A stretch of 35,922 bases of DNA, from assembly GCA_007694125.1 (NCBI GenBank), contig RECH01000221.1, positions 1-35,922 on the forward strand. The letters run 5' to 3'. Origin of the DNA: Leptolyngbya sp. DLM2.Bin15. Lineage in GTDB: Bacteria > Cyanobacteriota > Cyanobacteriia > RECH01. Below are positions 1-10,976 of this stretch, piece after piece (the first letter of the stretch is position 1; every line of letters starts with the position of its first letter). Under the pieces are notes generated by a model. It was given only the letters and a program-made list of their open reading frames with translations, did not search any database and was not told the origin of the DNA. The position numbers and the translations under genes are program-made.

Positions 1-56
1 TCAAACATCGTCAGATTCCAGCATTCACTTAAATCATTCTTGATTGCGCAACGCCC

Positions 57-1022
57 AAAAATCTATCCCATCGCCTCGATGCCCAGTGCAACTGGGTGGT
101 AGATTTCAACCTCCAGCGGATGGGCACGGTACGCAGCACCGGCGAATGGCTCTATGCCTTGGCCCTCTCCCTCTACGATCGCCTCCCCCCTGACCTACAG
201 CCCACTATTTTCGAACCTGACGAGACCGTCTTTTTAGACCCTGCCCATAATCCCTACCAGACCTTTAACCGCTGGCTAAAAAAACTCGCTCCCCTGATGG
301 CTGACCGGCGTTTCATCGTCGCCATCGATGAATTTGAGCTATTGGAAGATGCTATGGATAACGGACGGGTTGAGCTTGGGCTTACGGAATTCCTGCGAGG
401 TCTGATCCAAACTACTGACTGGTTTGTTTTGGTCTTAGCCGGCCTCTACACCCTCCAGGAAAAATGCCACGACTACTGGAATCCCCTCTTTGGCAGCATC
501 AAGCCCCGCAAGGTAAGCTTCCTCACCGCAGCAGCAGCTCGACAGTTGATCACCCAACCCTCTCTCGACTTCCCCCTTGACTACACTCCCGAGGCCCTAA
601 ACGAAATCGTCCATCTCACCCACGGTCAGCCCTACCTCGTCCAGCTCATTGGCCAAAACTTGGTCACCCAGTTCAACCGCCAAGTGTTTGAAGAAGGTCA
701 GAAGAGCGATCGCCCTATTTCCCTTACAGACCTCCATGCCGTGATTGACTCCTCCGCCCTGTTCCAAGATGGCGGGGCCTACTTCACCGGCGTATGGCGA
801 CAGGCTGAAACCAGCGAGCCACTGGGGCAAATCGATCTACTGCAAGCCCTCAGCGCCGGCCCGCTCACGCTCCCGGAACTAGTCGCGGCAACTGGACTCT
901 CTCCTGATGCAGTCACCGCTGCCCTCAAGACCCTCTGCGACCATGATGTGGTGGTTCAAGAGGGCGATCGCTTGCAGTTCACCGTCGAACTCATGCGACG
1001 ATGGGTACAGCAGCGTTCCTAG
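57..1022 (+). pseudogene. 5'-truncated AAA/STAND-like ATPase-domain protein (P-loop missing)
   Basis: The ORF at 96-1022 reads as the central and C-terminal part of an ATPase-like protein (RFIVAIDEFELLED resembles Walker B, then a winged-helix-like tail). In-frame coding continues upstream as KNLSHRLDAQCNWVVDF from about nt 57. A stop lies at 30-32 and no GxxxxGK[ST] is present in any frame of nt 1-56. Confidence 0.5.
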
Positions 1023-1135
1023 CGCCATCCATCGAGTATTATCGGCATAGCAGAGACATCCAGCCGTCTCCAGCCTCCTAGGATACCTTGCCCCTTCCCT
1101 ATCCGCTCCTCTATTGTGAGTATCATAATCTCTCT

Positions 1136-1741
1136 ATGACTGACCTAACGGATGCACTCGATCGAATTCTGGCCTGGATACAAAATCATAAACCCGAGTA
1201 TATCAGTCGGTTTTTGCCAGGATTATCTTTAGACGAACTTCAGACAAAGCTGAAGCGATTTCCCCACCACCTATCGCAAGAGCTCTATACTCTTTACCAA
1301 TGGCACAACGGCATCAGGAATGATAATTGGGAATGTGGCATCTTTATTAGTCATGTGTTCCTGGATATAGACTATGCCCTGAAGCGAGCAACAGAAGGAT
1401 ATATTAACCATCCGTCGCAGATCCATTCTAGAGAACGGCAGTATTTGCCAACCTATTTATTTCCCTTCTGTGGGTTTGAAGGAGAACATTTTGTCGTTGA
1501 GGGGATGGATTGTGAGGCAGAGTCATCTCCTGTTTATTTCATGGATCAACTGGGTGGGGTTCACTTAGCCTTTACGAGTCTAACTACAATGATGTTGGCC
1601 CTAGCTGAGTGTTATGAGACCGGCCTCTATGAGATTTCTGAAGAAGGACTCATTGAAATTACAGATGAAGAAGCTTTTGGAGCTGTCCGCCTTGCCTATA
1701 ATCCGGGAACCGTGCCCAGGCTCTATGATGAAGGATGCTAG
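1136..1741 (+). CDS. SMI1/KNR4 (SUKH) family protein
   Basis: MTDLTDALDRILAWIQNHKPEYISRFLPGLSLDEL...LYTLYQWHNGI resembles SUKH/SMI1-KNR4 proteins. The internal ATG at 1136 is the more likely start than 1088. Confidence 0.7.
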   Translation: MTDLTDALDRILAWIQNHKPEYISRFLPGLSLDELQTKLKRFPHHLSQELYTLYQWHNGIRNDNWECGIFISHVFLDIDYALKRATEGYINHPSQIHSRERQYLPTYLFPFCGFEGEHFVVEGMDCEAESSPVYFMDQLGGVHLAFTSLTTMMLALAECYETGLYEISEEGLIEITDEEAFGAVRLAYNPGTVPRLYDEGC

Positions 1742-2512
1742 AGGTAGATATGAAAGGCTAAAGCAACTATCAATATGGTGCTTTGTATGGGCGCTTGGAC
1801 GCTCCCGAGTTCCGCCGATTCTTCTCCCCATGGAATGTTAGGAGCAGATCTGTGGATTGCGGTGCAGAGCCATAGATAATCTATTTCTGAGAGCAGCGAT
1901 CGCCCACAATAGTCTATCCACGGACGATTACCCCTAGCTCAACCTAGAAGCTAGGGATCTTGTGAAAATGCGATCGCTGTCCGGGTGTTGTTGTCAGGAA
2001 TGGAGGGCGATCGCCCTGTATATTAGTCTAGCCCTTCGGGTGATCCTGCTAGGTGAGTATCTTCTGGGAATTTACCTTGGTTAGATCCACTGCCATCTCT
2101 CTCTGTGTATTTTTGATGTGAGAGTGATAGGTGAACTAGCCATTTTATTGTTTAAGGTAAATGTTCAGAAGCCTCTTCCAGCAGAATGTCTTCTAGCTAA
2201 AATTAAGAAATCTATGAACTTTAAAGCCTTGGTTGGTGGATGTATTGGTTGTGCGTCAGACATGTGTGGGAGAATCTTTAACAATGGCTGAAGCTCTTAT
2301 TTATCAGTCTTTTTGGGCAGAGACAGTCATGCTCTGAGATTCCTGGCGATGCTAGAGCCCACATTTTGCTGAATCACGACCACTGTAGCGGACAATCCAA
2401 GAACTGGTATGAGAGCGATCGCGGCTATTTGATAAGTTTTATGTTCATCCGTTGAATTCACGGAGCCGATTGGGTGTTCTAAAACTAGTTGGTTATGGAG
2501 TACAACGATGAC

Positions 2513-3184
2513 ATGAACATTTATTGGTTTCAGCGCCTTCGCCTACCCTTGTCCGGAGGCGCGATCGCTCTTTTGGGGCTGCTAGTCGGCTGTGGATCCA
2601 GTGTGGCCACCGAGGATCAGTTGGCAGAGGCCTACCTCAGCGCCCTCCAGACGGGAGATGTGGCCACAGCGCAGTCTCTCTACTGCATTCCCAGCGCTTA
2701 CCCAGATGCTGTATCACCCTTTGATGACTACACCATCGTCATGATGGAGCCGGATATTAGTGTTCCGAATCAACCGACGATCAGCCGCACTGTATTGCAA
2801 GTGTCGCTGACGGGGTCAGCGGATGATTCTGAACGCCTACATCTAGGTATTTGGAATACCAACGATTTGTATCTTGTTATGCAGGCAGAAAACCGTGAAT
2901 GGCGATCGCTGGGGGGCGACCCCATCTTTGATCAGCCACGCTCGGAATGGCGCGATGAAACGCTCTGCGTATTTGAGACTAGATCCCATGATCCCTATCC
3001 CCAAGTGGAGATTGGCATGTCCCTAGATGAGGTGCGCGACATTTTACGGAGTCCTGGGGTGGTGGATGAATCCTCCGGTGGAATGCAGGTGATGCGGTGG
3101 CAGATACCTAGCGGGCAATACTATGCTTACGTTGAGCTAGTGAATGACCGCGTTCAGGCAAAATGGTTGCGCTACTACGACTAG
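2513..3184 (+). CDS. Putative lipoprotein, possible BamE/SmpA-like C-terminal region
   Basis: N-terminal signal with lipobox LLVGC. The C-terminal segment VEIGMSLDEVRDILRSPGVV...WQIPSGQYYAYVELVNDRV resembles the BamE/SmpA fold pattern. Confidence 0.55.
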   Translation: MNIYWFQRLRLPLSGGAIALLGLLVGCGSSVATEDQLAEAYLSALQTGDVATAQSLYCIPSAYPDAVSPFDDYTIVMMEPDISVPNQPTISRTVLQVSLTGSADDSERLHLGIWNTNDLYLVMQAENREWRSLGGDPIFDQPRSEWRDETLCVFETRSHDPYPQVEIGMSLDEVRDILRSPGVVDESSGGMQVMRWQIPSGQYYAYVELVNDRVQAKWLRYYD

Positions 3185-3258
3185 GGGATGCTTATCGCTC
3201 TTTATGAATCTGGGTAGCGAATGGATGAGATAACGCAAATGCATTAGATCATGAATGA

Positions 3259-3297
3259 CCCTAAATCCCTCTCCCGTTCGGTAAGAGGGATTTAGGG
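3259..3297. terminator. Perfect 14-bp inverted repeat between convergent genes
   Basis: CCCTAAATCCCTCT (3259-3272) and AGAGGGATTTAGGG (3284-3297) are exact reverse complements, located between the ends of the lipoprotein gene (+) and pgm (-). Confidence 0.55.
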
Positions 3298-3347
3298 TGA
3301 GGGCGATCGGTCGTGGGTTATCCAAGAATGGGAAGCGAGAATCGAGA

Positions 3348-5024
<1,677 letters not shown>

Positions 5025-5173
5025 TTATCAGGTCAGTTACCCCTATGGGCGATTTTTTCGGGGAAGGCGATCGCTCCTTAGAATCACCCTTGAGAATTAG
5101 GTGGTCTGGATCGTGGATTCCCGGTGATCCAAGGGGATGTAGGCAAGCCCTGGGGCGCGATCGCTCAGACTGC

Positions 5174-5839
5174 CTACGCTTCTGGAATCCCACAAAACTG
5201 TTGGATTGCTTGCCATAGCTGGGGCTGCACCTTGCCCAAACTATGATCGTCGTCCAGTTCCACCAGGCTCACCCAGGGGCGATCGGCAGCATAGGCGCGG
5301 CTGGCCGTAATGGGAATCACCTCATCCGATCGCCCATGCAGAATCAAGGTCGGCAGCGATCGCTGCAGCTTCTTTTCATCATAGGTTTGGGCATCGGTGA
5401 TAAATCCATAATGCAGCGGTAGGTGCGCTTGGGCTGTGTAGTGATACACCTGCAGATAGCCGGTGCTTTGCCAGTGGGCCACCTGATCGGCACCGAGGCG
5501 GGGTAGCCAGTGGTCGAGAAATTGAAAGGCTGGGGCCAGCAACACCAAGCGATCGACGGCGGGTGCCTGTTCTGCAAGCCAGGCGGCGGTGAGGCCGCCA
5601 AAGCTGGAGCCAATTAGGGTCACCGGTGATGAGGCTGTGGATAGGAGATCCTGCACCTGCTGCAGTTGACGCGTCAGGGTTAGGTGGGAAAAGTCGTCTT
5701 GGTTGAGGTCGGGAATGGCCACGGTGATGCCTGATTCTCGTAGGCGATCGCTGAGGTACTGGGCCTTCGCTGATGCGGGGCTGGAGGCAAAGCCATGCAG
5801 GTAGATGATGGAGGGGCGATCGCTGTCTGGAAGGGGCAT
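5174..5839 (-). CDS. YqiA/YcfP-type alpha/beta-fold esterase
   Basis: IIYLHGFASSPASAKAQYL, IGSSFGG nucleophile elbow, LILHGRSDEVIP and a C-terminal DDDHSLG. Confidence 0.8.
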   Translation of the reverse strand: MPLPDSDRPSIIYLHGFASSPASAKAQYLSDRLRESGITVAIPDLNQDDFSHLTLTRQLQQVQDLLSTASSPVTLIGSSFGGLTAAWLAEQAPAVDRLVLLAPAFQFLDHWLPRLGADQVAHWQSTGYLQVYHYTAQAHLPLHYGFITDAQTYDEKKLQRSLPTLILHGRSDEVIPITASRAYAADRPWVSLVELDDDHSLGKVQPQLWQAIQQFCGIPEA

Positions 5840-6483
5840 CAGGAGGAAGAACTGAGGGCTTTCACCATCAGCAACTGTTGGGGACGCTTGAGCAACATCG
5901 ATCCCACACTGGCATCAGCGCGCTGGAGTTGAAACCCGAGCTGGTGGTAAAGCCGGCGTGCATGGGCGTTGTTGTCCAACACATGGAGACAAATTTCGGA
6001 ATAGCCCCAATCTAGGGCAATGCGCTCACAAACGCCTAGCAACTGTTTCGCGACGCCCTGCCGCCGATAGTGGGGCTGCACCGCTAGGTTGGAAATATAA
6101 AGGTACTGCTGCCGCTGGGACTGCCAAAGCTTGGGATAGCGCAGGGCCATCTCCACCGTGCCTGCGATGGAAGCATCCAGCGATCGCCGTCCCTCGGTTG
6201 ACGATTCAGGATCCACGGCCACGAGACAAACCGTATGGGGATCGCGGGCATAGAAGCGATGGCGCAGATCCTCATAAATGCCCAAGCGAAAGACCGGATT
6301 GAACCAAGCCGCTAACCCTTCTTGGGGGTGAAAGCACTGGGTGAGCATGTCAGCGAGGAGCGGCAAGTCTGGCTGCCGCACGGTGCGAATCAGACAAGCT
6401 GCACCATTTCTGAGGCGATCGCTTGACTGCCAGCTATAGGTCTCAGCAGACGGTTGGGATTGCCCCGTCAGAAACGTGGACAT
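5839..6483 (-). CDS. GNAT family N-acetyltransferase
   Basis: LYISNLAVQPHYRRQGVAKQLLGVCERIA...ICLHVLDNNAHARRLYHQLGF is the GNAT acetyl-CoA binding pattern. Its stop overlaps the esterase start as TGATG. Confidence 0.85.
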   Translation of the reverse strand: MSTFLTGQSQPSAETYSWQSSDRLRNGAACLIRTVRQPDLPLLADMLTQCFHPQEGLAAWFNPVFRLGIYEDLRHRFYARDPHTVCLVAVDPESSTEGRRSLDASIAGTVEMALRYPKLWQSQRQQYLYISNLAVQPHYRRQGVAKQLLGVCERIALDWGYSEICLHVLDNNAHARRLYHQLGFQLQRADASVGSMLLKRPQQLLMVKALSSSS

Positions 6484-6638
6484 GATGCGTTAAGGATGAA
6501 TGGTGTGGGCGAGACGTAGCGATCTTAGGCGGCACTCTAGACGCAGGAATCTTTTTAGAATTCTAGCGCTTATGAGCTTTTAGGTGGAATAGTAGCCTAG
6601 ACGCGCTACTACAACGACGAAGCTGGCCTTAATTCAAT

Positions 6639-6788
6639 GAAGCTTGCCGGGTTTCGACTACGCTCAACGAAGCTTGCCGGGTTTCGACTCCGCTCAACCC
6701 TCGTCTTATCAAGATTTGAGCATTGAGCGACGTCGAAATGAGCGACGTCGAAATGAGTGACGTCGAAATGCTGACCAATCGTTACGTC
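6639..6788. repeat. Dispersed structured repeat, copy A
   Basis: Two 30-bp units GAAGCTTGCCGGGTTTCGACTNCGCTCAAC (6639-6668, 6669-6698), three 15-bp units TGAGYGACGTCGAAA (6724-6768), and the tail CCAATCGTTACGTCC shared with the copy at 12.2-12.4 kb. Confidence 0.8.
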
Positions 6789-7403
6789 CGCCCACTTCCC
6801 GCCGCTGGAGGATTTCGGGGGGCAGGCTGTGGGGGCAAGGGACATCGATTCAAGCTTTTCAACAAGATAGTTTAGGAATAAAGCTTCTATGATAAAAGTT
6901 GGGAATACTAAGGCAACCCAATTTGTGCAGGGGCATAGGGGGGATGACCAGGTTGCGACTACCCTCGACAACCATCAGAGCTTGGGAGCTTCAGCTCATC
7001 TCTCTAGTTTGCGATAGGCTGTTCAACTTCGGTAGGGTGGCCGATGTCTAGGCTAACGATACTAAACAAGAAGGCTAGAATCTTAAGCAGGCTATCAGCA
7101 GATTCAAGGGTACAAATTTTTCTGGGTGCATCAGACCAATCCTGAGTAACTGAATATTAGTTGAATGACGTGAATAATGTGCGATCGCGCTCACTCTACC
7201 CGTTCCCATTGGCCCACTGAGGCTGTACCGCAGCAGGGGCAAGCTGTTGGGCTCGTGGTTGTCCTCAACCTAGCCCAAAACCACCACAGGTTAAAAGCTC
7301 GTGCTATCCATCCTCGTGTGACAACATCGTTCCATTTTTGAGGTCATGCAATCTACCCCCCTACTCTCATCAGACGACTGCCCCCACTGCAGGAGCATAG
7401 TGC

Positions 7404-10400
7404 ATGAAATCTCCTGATAGCGAAAAGCCTAAAATTCTGGTGGTTGATGACGAACCAGACAACCTTGATCTGCTCTACCGCACCTTTTATCGGGAATTTA
7501 AGGTATTGCGGGCAGAGAGTGGGCCAGTCGCGCTGGAGATTTTAGCGGCCGAGGGGGATATTGCGGTGATCATTTCTGATCAGCGGATGCCCTCCATGAG
7601 CGGCACGGAGTTTCTGAGTCTGACGGCGACCCAATATCCTGACATCATTCGGATCATTTTGACCGGCTACACCGATGTTGAAGATCTGGTGGAGGCGATT
7701 AACGCTGGGAAGGTTTTCAAGTATGTCACCAAGCCCTGGGATGATGAAGAGCTGAAAACCGTGGTGCGCCAAGCGGTTGATACCCATAATGTGTTAAGAA
7801 CCCGCACCCAAGAACTGCGTCGCACGCTGCGCCAAGAGTCGCTGCTGAACACCATCAGTAGCGCTATTCGCGGTGCGCTGAACTACCAATATATTTTCCA
7901 AACCATCGTGGATACGGTGGGGCATATGTTTGAGGTGGACTGCTGTCTGCTGCGACCTTGCCAAGATGAACTGATGACCGATGAGGTGTTCACCTACCTG
8001 AGTGCGGCGGCCCAGGGCGATCGCGTTGACCAAGCGAGTGAGTCGGATGCCTCAGGTACCTCAGATGCCTTAGATACCTCAGATGCCTCAGATCCTGCCA
8101 CCAGTCCCCTGATCCATACGCTGTGGGAAACGGAAACCATCCAGGTGATTCAAGATACGGTCACTGATGAGCGGCTGGAGCGATCGGCTCCCAACGGCGG
8201 TTGTATTCGCCATATCTATAGCCAGGCTAATATTCGCTCGACGCTGATTGTGCCTCTGATTTGCCAGCAGGAACTGATGGCGGTGCTGGCCCTGCACCAG
8301 CAGCAGCCCCGCGTCTGGCAGGATGACGATGTGCAACTGATTGCCATGGTGGCCAACCAAGCCGCCCCAGCCTTGGCCCAAGCGCGGGCCTATGAAAAGC
8401 TGCGGGCCTTGGCTCGGCGAGAGGCTTTAGTCAATACCATTACTACGGCCATTCGGTCGAGTTTGAACCCCCAAGACATTTTCGCGGCGATTACCCAGCA
8501 ACTGGGGCAGGCGCTGCATACGGACGGCTGTGCCCTATCGCTGTGGACGGCTGGGGATGAATTTGTCCAATGTGTGGGGCTGCATGATGCCACCGATCAA
8601 AACGCAGAGCAGCCGTTTACCCTAGGGGAAATTCATCCGGAGCCACAGTCGGACTGGATGATCACTAGCGCCCCTCAAGGTGAGGCTCCCTTGGTGCGAT
8701 CGCACCTGCCCACGTCGCGGGTGCCGATTGAGGGTAATCCGGTGTTGCAGCAGCTTTTGTCCACCCAGAGTCCGGTGATTATTGACGATCTGGCCCATCA
8801 TCCTGAGATGAATATGCCCGATCTACCCCTGCGGTTGCCGGCCCGGGCCCTGTTGGTGGTGCCGCTGCTGTACAACGGTCATATCATTGGCAGCATTTCC
8901 CTGCGGCAGTCGAGCCGTTCTCGCCAGTGGCAACAGGAGGACATTGAGCTGGCCCAGGCCGTGGCCGTGCAGGCGGCGATCGCGGTGCAGCAGTCTCGCC
9001 TCTACCAAAAAACCCGTCAGCAGGCGGAGCAGTTGCTAGAGCTGGATCAGCAGAAAAATGAGCTGTTCCAAAATGTGTCCCACGAGTTTCGTACGCCGCT
9101 CACCCTGACCATTGGCCCCCTAGAGGCAGCGATCGCCCAAGGGCAAGGCCTCTCCTACGATCAGTCTCAAATTGCCCTACGCAACTCTCGCCGCCTGCTG
9201 CGCTTGGTGAATCAGCTCCTCGACATTCAGCGCTTGGATGCGGGTCGGATGCAGCCGCGCTTCCGCCCCTGTGATTTCAAGAGCTTCGTGGCCCAGATTG
9301 TGGATGCCTTCCATCACTATTGCGATCGCAAAGAGATTCACCTGTCCACCGATCTGGAAGACTGCCTGCCCATTTACCTCGATCTAGAGAAGTTTGATAA
9401 GGTTCTCTACAATCTCTTGTCGAACGCCATGAAGTTTACCCCGGCAGGGGGCAGCATTGTGGTCAGTCTGCGATCGGCCAACGATCACTGTCTGCTGCAG
9501 GTGCGCGACACTGGCATTGGCATTCGTCCCGATCAAATTCCCCATTTGTTTGACCGTTTCCGCCAGGCGGATGGGTCTGCCAACCGCAAGTATGAGGGCA
9601 GTGGCCTGGGTCTGGCCTTGGTCAAGAAATTGGTGGAAATGCACGGCGGCAATCTCTCCGTTGAGTCGGAATATAGCAAGGGCAGTACCTTTACGGTGTG
9701 GCTGCAGACGGGCATTTCCCACCTGCCGCCGGATCAGGTGATTGAAGTGCCGATGGAAATGGAGTCGAGCCGCGCGGTGGTGGAACTGGCGGATATCGAA
9801 ATCCATGCCACCGATCGCCCTGGGGATGGCGAGGGTGAGGTTGGCGAAGTGCTGGGTATCTTGCCCGAGGGGCCAGACGGCGACACTGCGCCCACGATTC
9901 TGGTCGTAGATGACAATCCCGATCTGCGGCAATATGTCTCGGATATTTTGCGCAACGCCAGCTACCGGGTGGTGACGGCTCGGAATGGGGCGGAAGGCTT
10001 CCAGCTTGCCCAAACTCATCAGCCGCAGCTGATCCTTACGGATCTGATGATGCCCATGGTGTCTGGGCTGGAAATGATTCAGCAGCTTCGCCAAGATGAG
10101 ACCCTCAAGGGGATCCCGGTGATCTTGCTCACCGCCCGTGCCGATGAAGATACCCGCATTGAAGGGGTGGAGCAGGGGGCTGATGCCTATTTGTCTAAGC
10201 CGTTCAACGATCGCGAATTATTAGCCGACGTGCGCAATCTGCTGGCCCTCAAGGCCAATGAGCGGCGGGTGGAAGAACTCAACCGTTATCTCACCGAGTC
10301 TGTGCTGCAGCGGTTCTTGCCGCCGTCCTTGGTGAAAAAGGCGGCCCAGGGTGACTTATTGCTCGATCTGCGCCCCGAGCCGAAGCTGGTGACCATTTTG

Positions 10401-10976
10401 TTTAGCGACATCATTGGCTTCACCCAGTTGTCCAATACCTTGCGATCGCGGCGGGTGTCGGAGCTGCTCAACGAATATCTCACGGAAATGACCCATGCCA
10501 TTTTTGACCATGGGGGCACGGTGGATAAATTCATGGGGGATGCGATTTTGGCGATTTTCGGCGCGCCGGAAGAGCTACCGCCCAGTGAGCAGGTGCATCG
10601 AGCGATCGCTGCAGCTCGTCAGATGTATGCGTCTTTGGAAGTGCTGAATGCGCGCTGGCAGGCGCAGGGCATTGGCAAGGTGCAGTTCCGCTGCGGCATT
10701 CACCAGGGTACGGCGGTGGTGGGCATGTTTGGTGGTGCTGAGCGATCGGACTACACGGCCATTGGCCCCAGTGTGAACATTGCTGCCCGCATTCAAGAAG
10801 CTGCCACTCCCGACTCCATTCTGATTTCTGCTGCCGTGGCCGACTATCTAGAACTAGAAGACGATGCGGTGACCAAATGCAGCCCCCTGAAGCTCAAGGG
10901 CGTCGATGAAACGGTGTTGACCTTCTCGATCAAGGCCCATCCCGACTCGTTCTATCGCAACGCGCCGAAGGACTAA
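7404..10976 (+). CDS. cyaC: REC-GAF-GAF-HisKA-HATPase-REC-class III adenylate cyclase, CyaC-like
   Basis: REC1 ILVVDDEPDN/SDQRMP; two GAF-like regions; HisKA VSHEFRTPL; HATPase NLLSNAMKFTP, DTGIGI, GSGLGLALV; REC2 ILVVDDNPD/TDLMMP; cyclase FSDIIGFT, DKFMGD, DYTAIG, VNIAARI. The architecture matches cyanobacterial CyaC. Confidence 0.85.
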   Translation: MKSPDSEKPKILVVDDEPDNLDLLYRTFYREFKVLRAESGPVALEILAAEGDIAVIISDQRMPSMSGTEFLSLTATQYPDIIRIILTGYTDVEDLVEAINAGKVFKYVTKPWDDEELKTVVRQAVDTHNVLRTRTQELRRTLRQESLLNTISSAIRGALNYQYIFQTIVDTVGHMFEVDCCLLRPCQDELMTDEVFTYLSAAAQGDRVDQASESDASGTSDALDTSDASDPATSPLIHTLWETETIQVIQDTVTDERLERSAPNGGCIRHIYSQANIRSTLIVPLICQQELMAVLALHQQQPRVWQDDDVQLIAMVANQAAPALAQARAYEKLRALARREALVNTITTAIRSSLNPQDIFAAITQQLGQALHTDGCALSLWTAGDEFVQCVGLHDATDQNAEQPFTLGEIHPEPQSDWMITSAPQGEAPLVRSHLPTSRVPIEGNPVLQQLLSTQSPVIIDDLAHHPEMNMPDLPLRLPARALLVVPLLYNGHIIGSISLRQSSRSRQWQQEDIELAQAVAVQAAIAVQQSRLYQKTRQQAEQLLELDQQKNELFQNVSHEFRTPLTLTIGPLEAAIAQGQGLSYDQSQIALRNSRRLLRLVNQLLDIQRLDAGRMQPRFRPCDFKSFVAQIVDAFHHYCDRKEIHLSTDLEDCLPIYLDLEKFDKVLYNLLSNAMKFTPAGGSIVVSLRSANDHCLLQVRDTGIGIRPDQIPHLFDRFRQADGSANRKYEGSGLGLALVKKLVEMHGGNLSVESEYSKGSTFTVWLQTGISHLPPDQVIEVPMEMESSRAVVELADIEIHATDRPGDGEGEVGEVLGILPEGPDGDTAPTILVVDDNPDLRQYVSDILRNASYRVVTARNGAEGFQLAQTHQPQLILTDLMMPMVSGLEMIQQLRQDETLKGIPVILLTARADEDTRIEGVEQGADAYLSKPFNDRELLADVRNLLALKANERRVEELNRYLTESVLQRFLPPSLVKKAAQGDLLLDLRPEPKLVTILFSDIIGFTQLSNTLRSRRVSELLNEYLTEMTHAIFDHGGTVDKFMGDAILAIFGAPEELPPSEQVHRAIAAARQMYASLEVLNARWQAQGIGKVQFRCGIHQGTAVVGMFGGAERSDYTAIGPSVNIAARIQEAATPDSILISAAVADYLELEDDAVTKCSPLKLKGVDETVLTFSIKAHPDSFYRNAPKD
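8046..8099 (+). repeat. In-frame 18-bp tandem repeat (about 3 units) inside GAF1 coding region
   Basis: GATGCCTCAGGTACCTCA, GATGCCTTAGATACCTCA and GATGCCTCAGATCCTGCC encode DASGTS DALDTS DASDPA. Confidence 0.75.

Noticed and set aside
6609-6971. 120-aa minus-strand ORF with HFDVAHFDVA repeats
   Set aside because: The repeated peptide is just translation of the 15-bp tandem repeat in the dispersed element.
9384-10094. 236-aa minus-strand ORF inside the cyclase gene
   Set aside because: Fully antisense to the HisKA/HATPase/REC2 coding region; composition is a shadow of the sense codons and no domain is recognisable.
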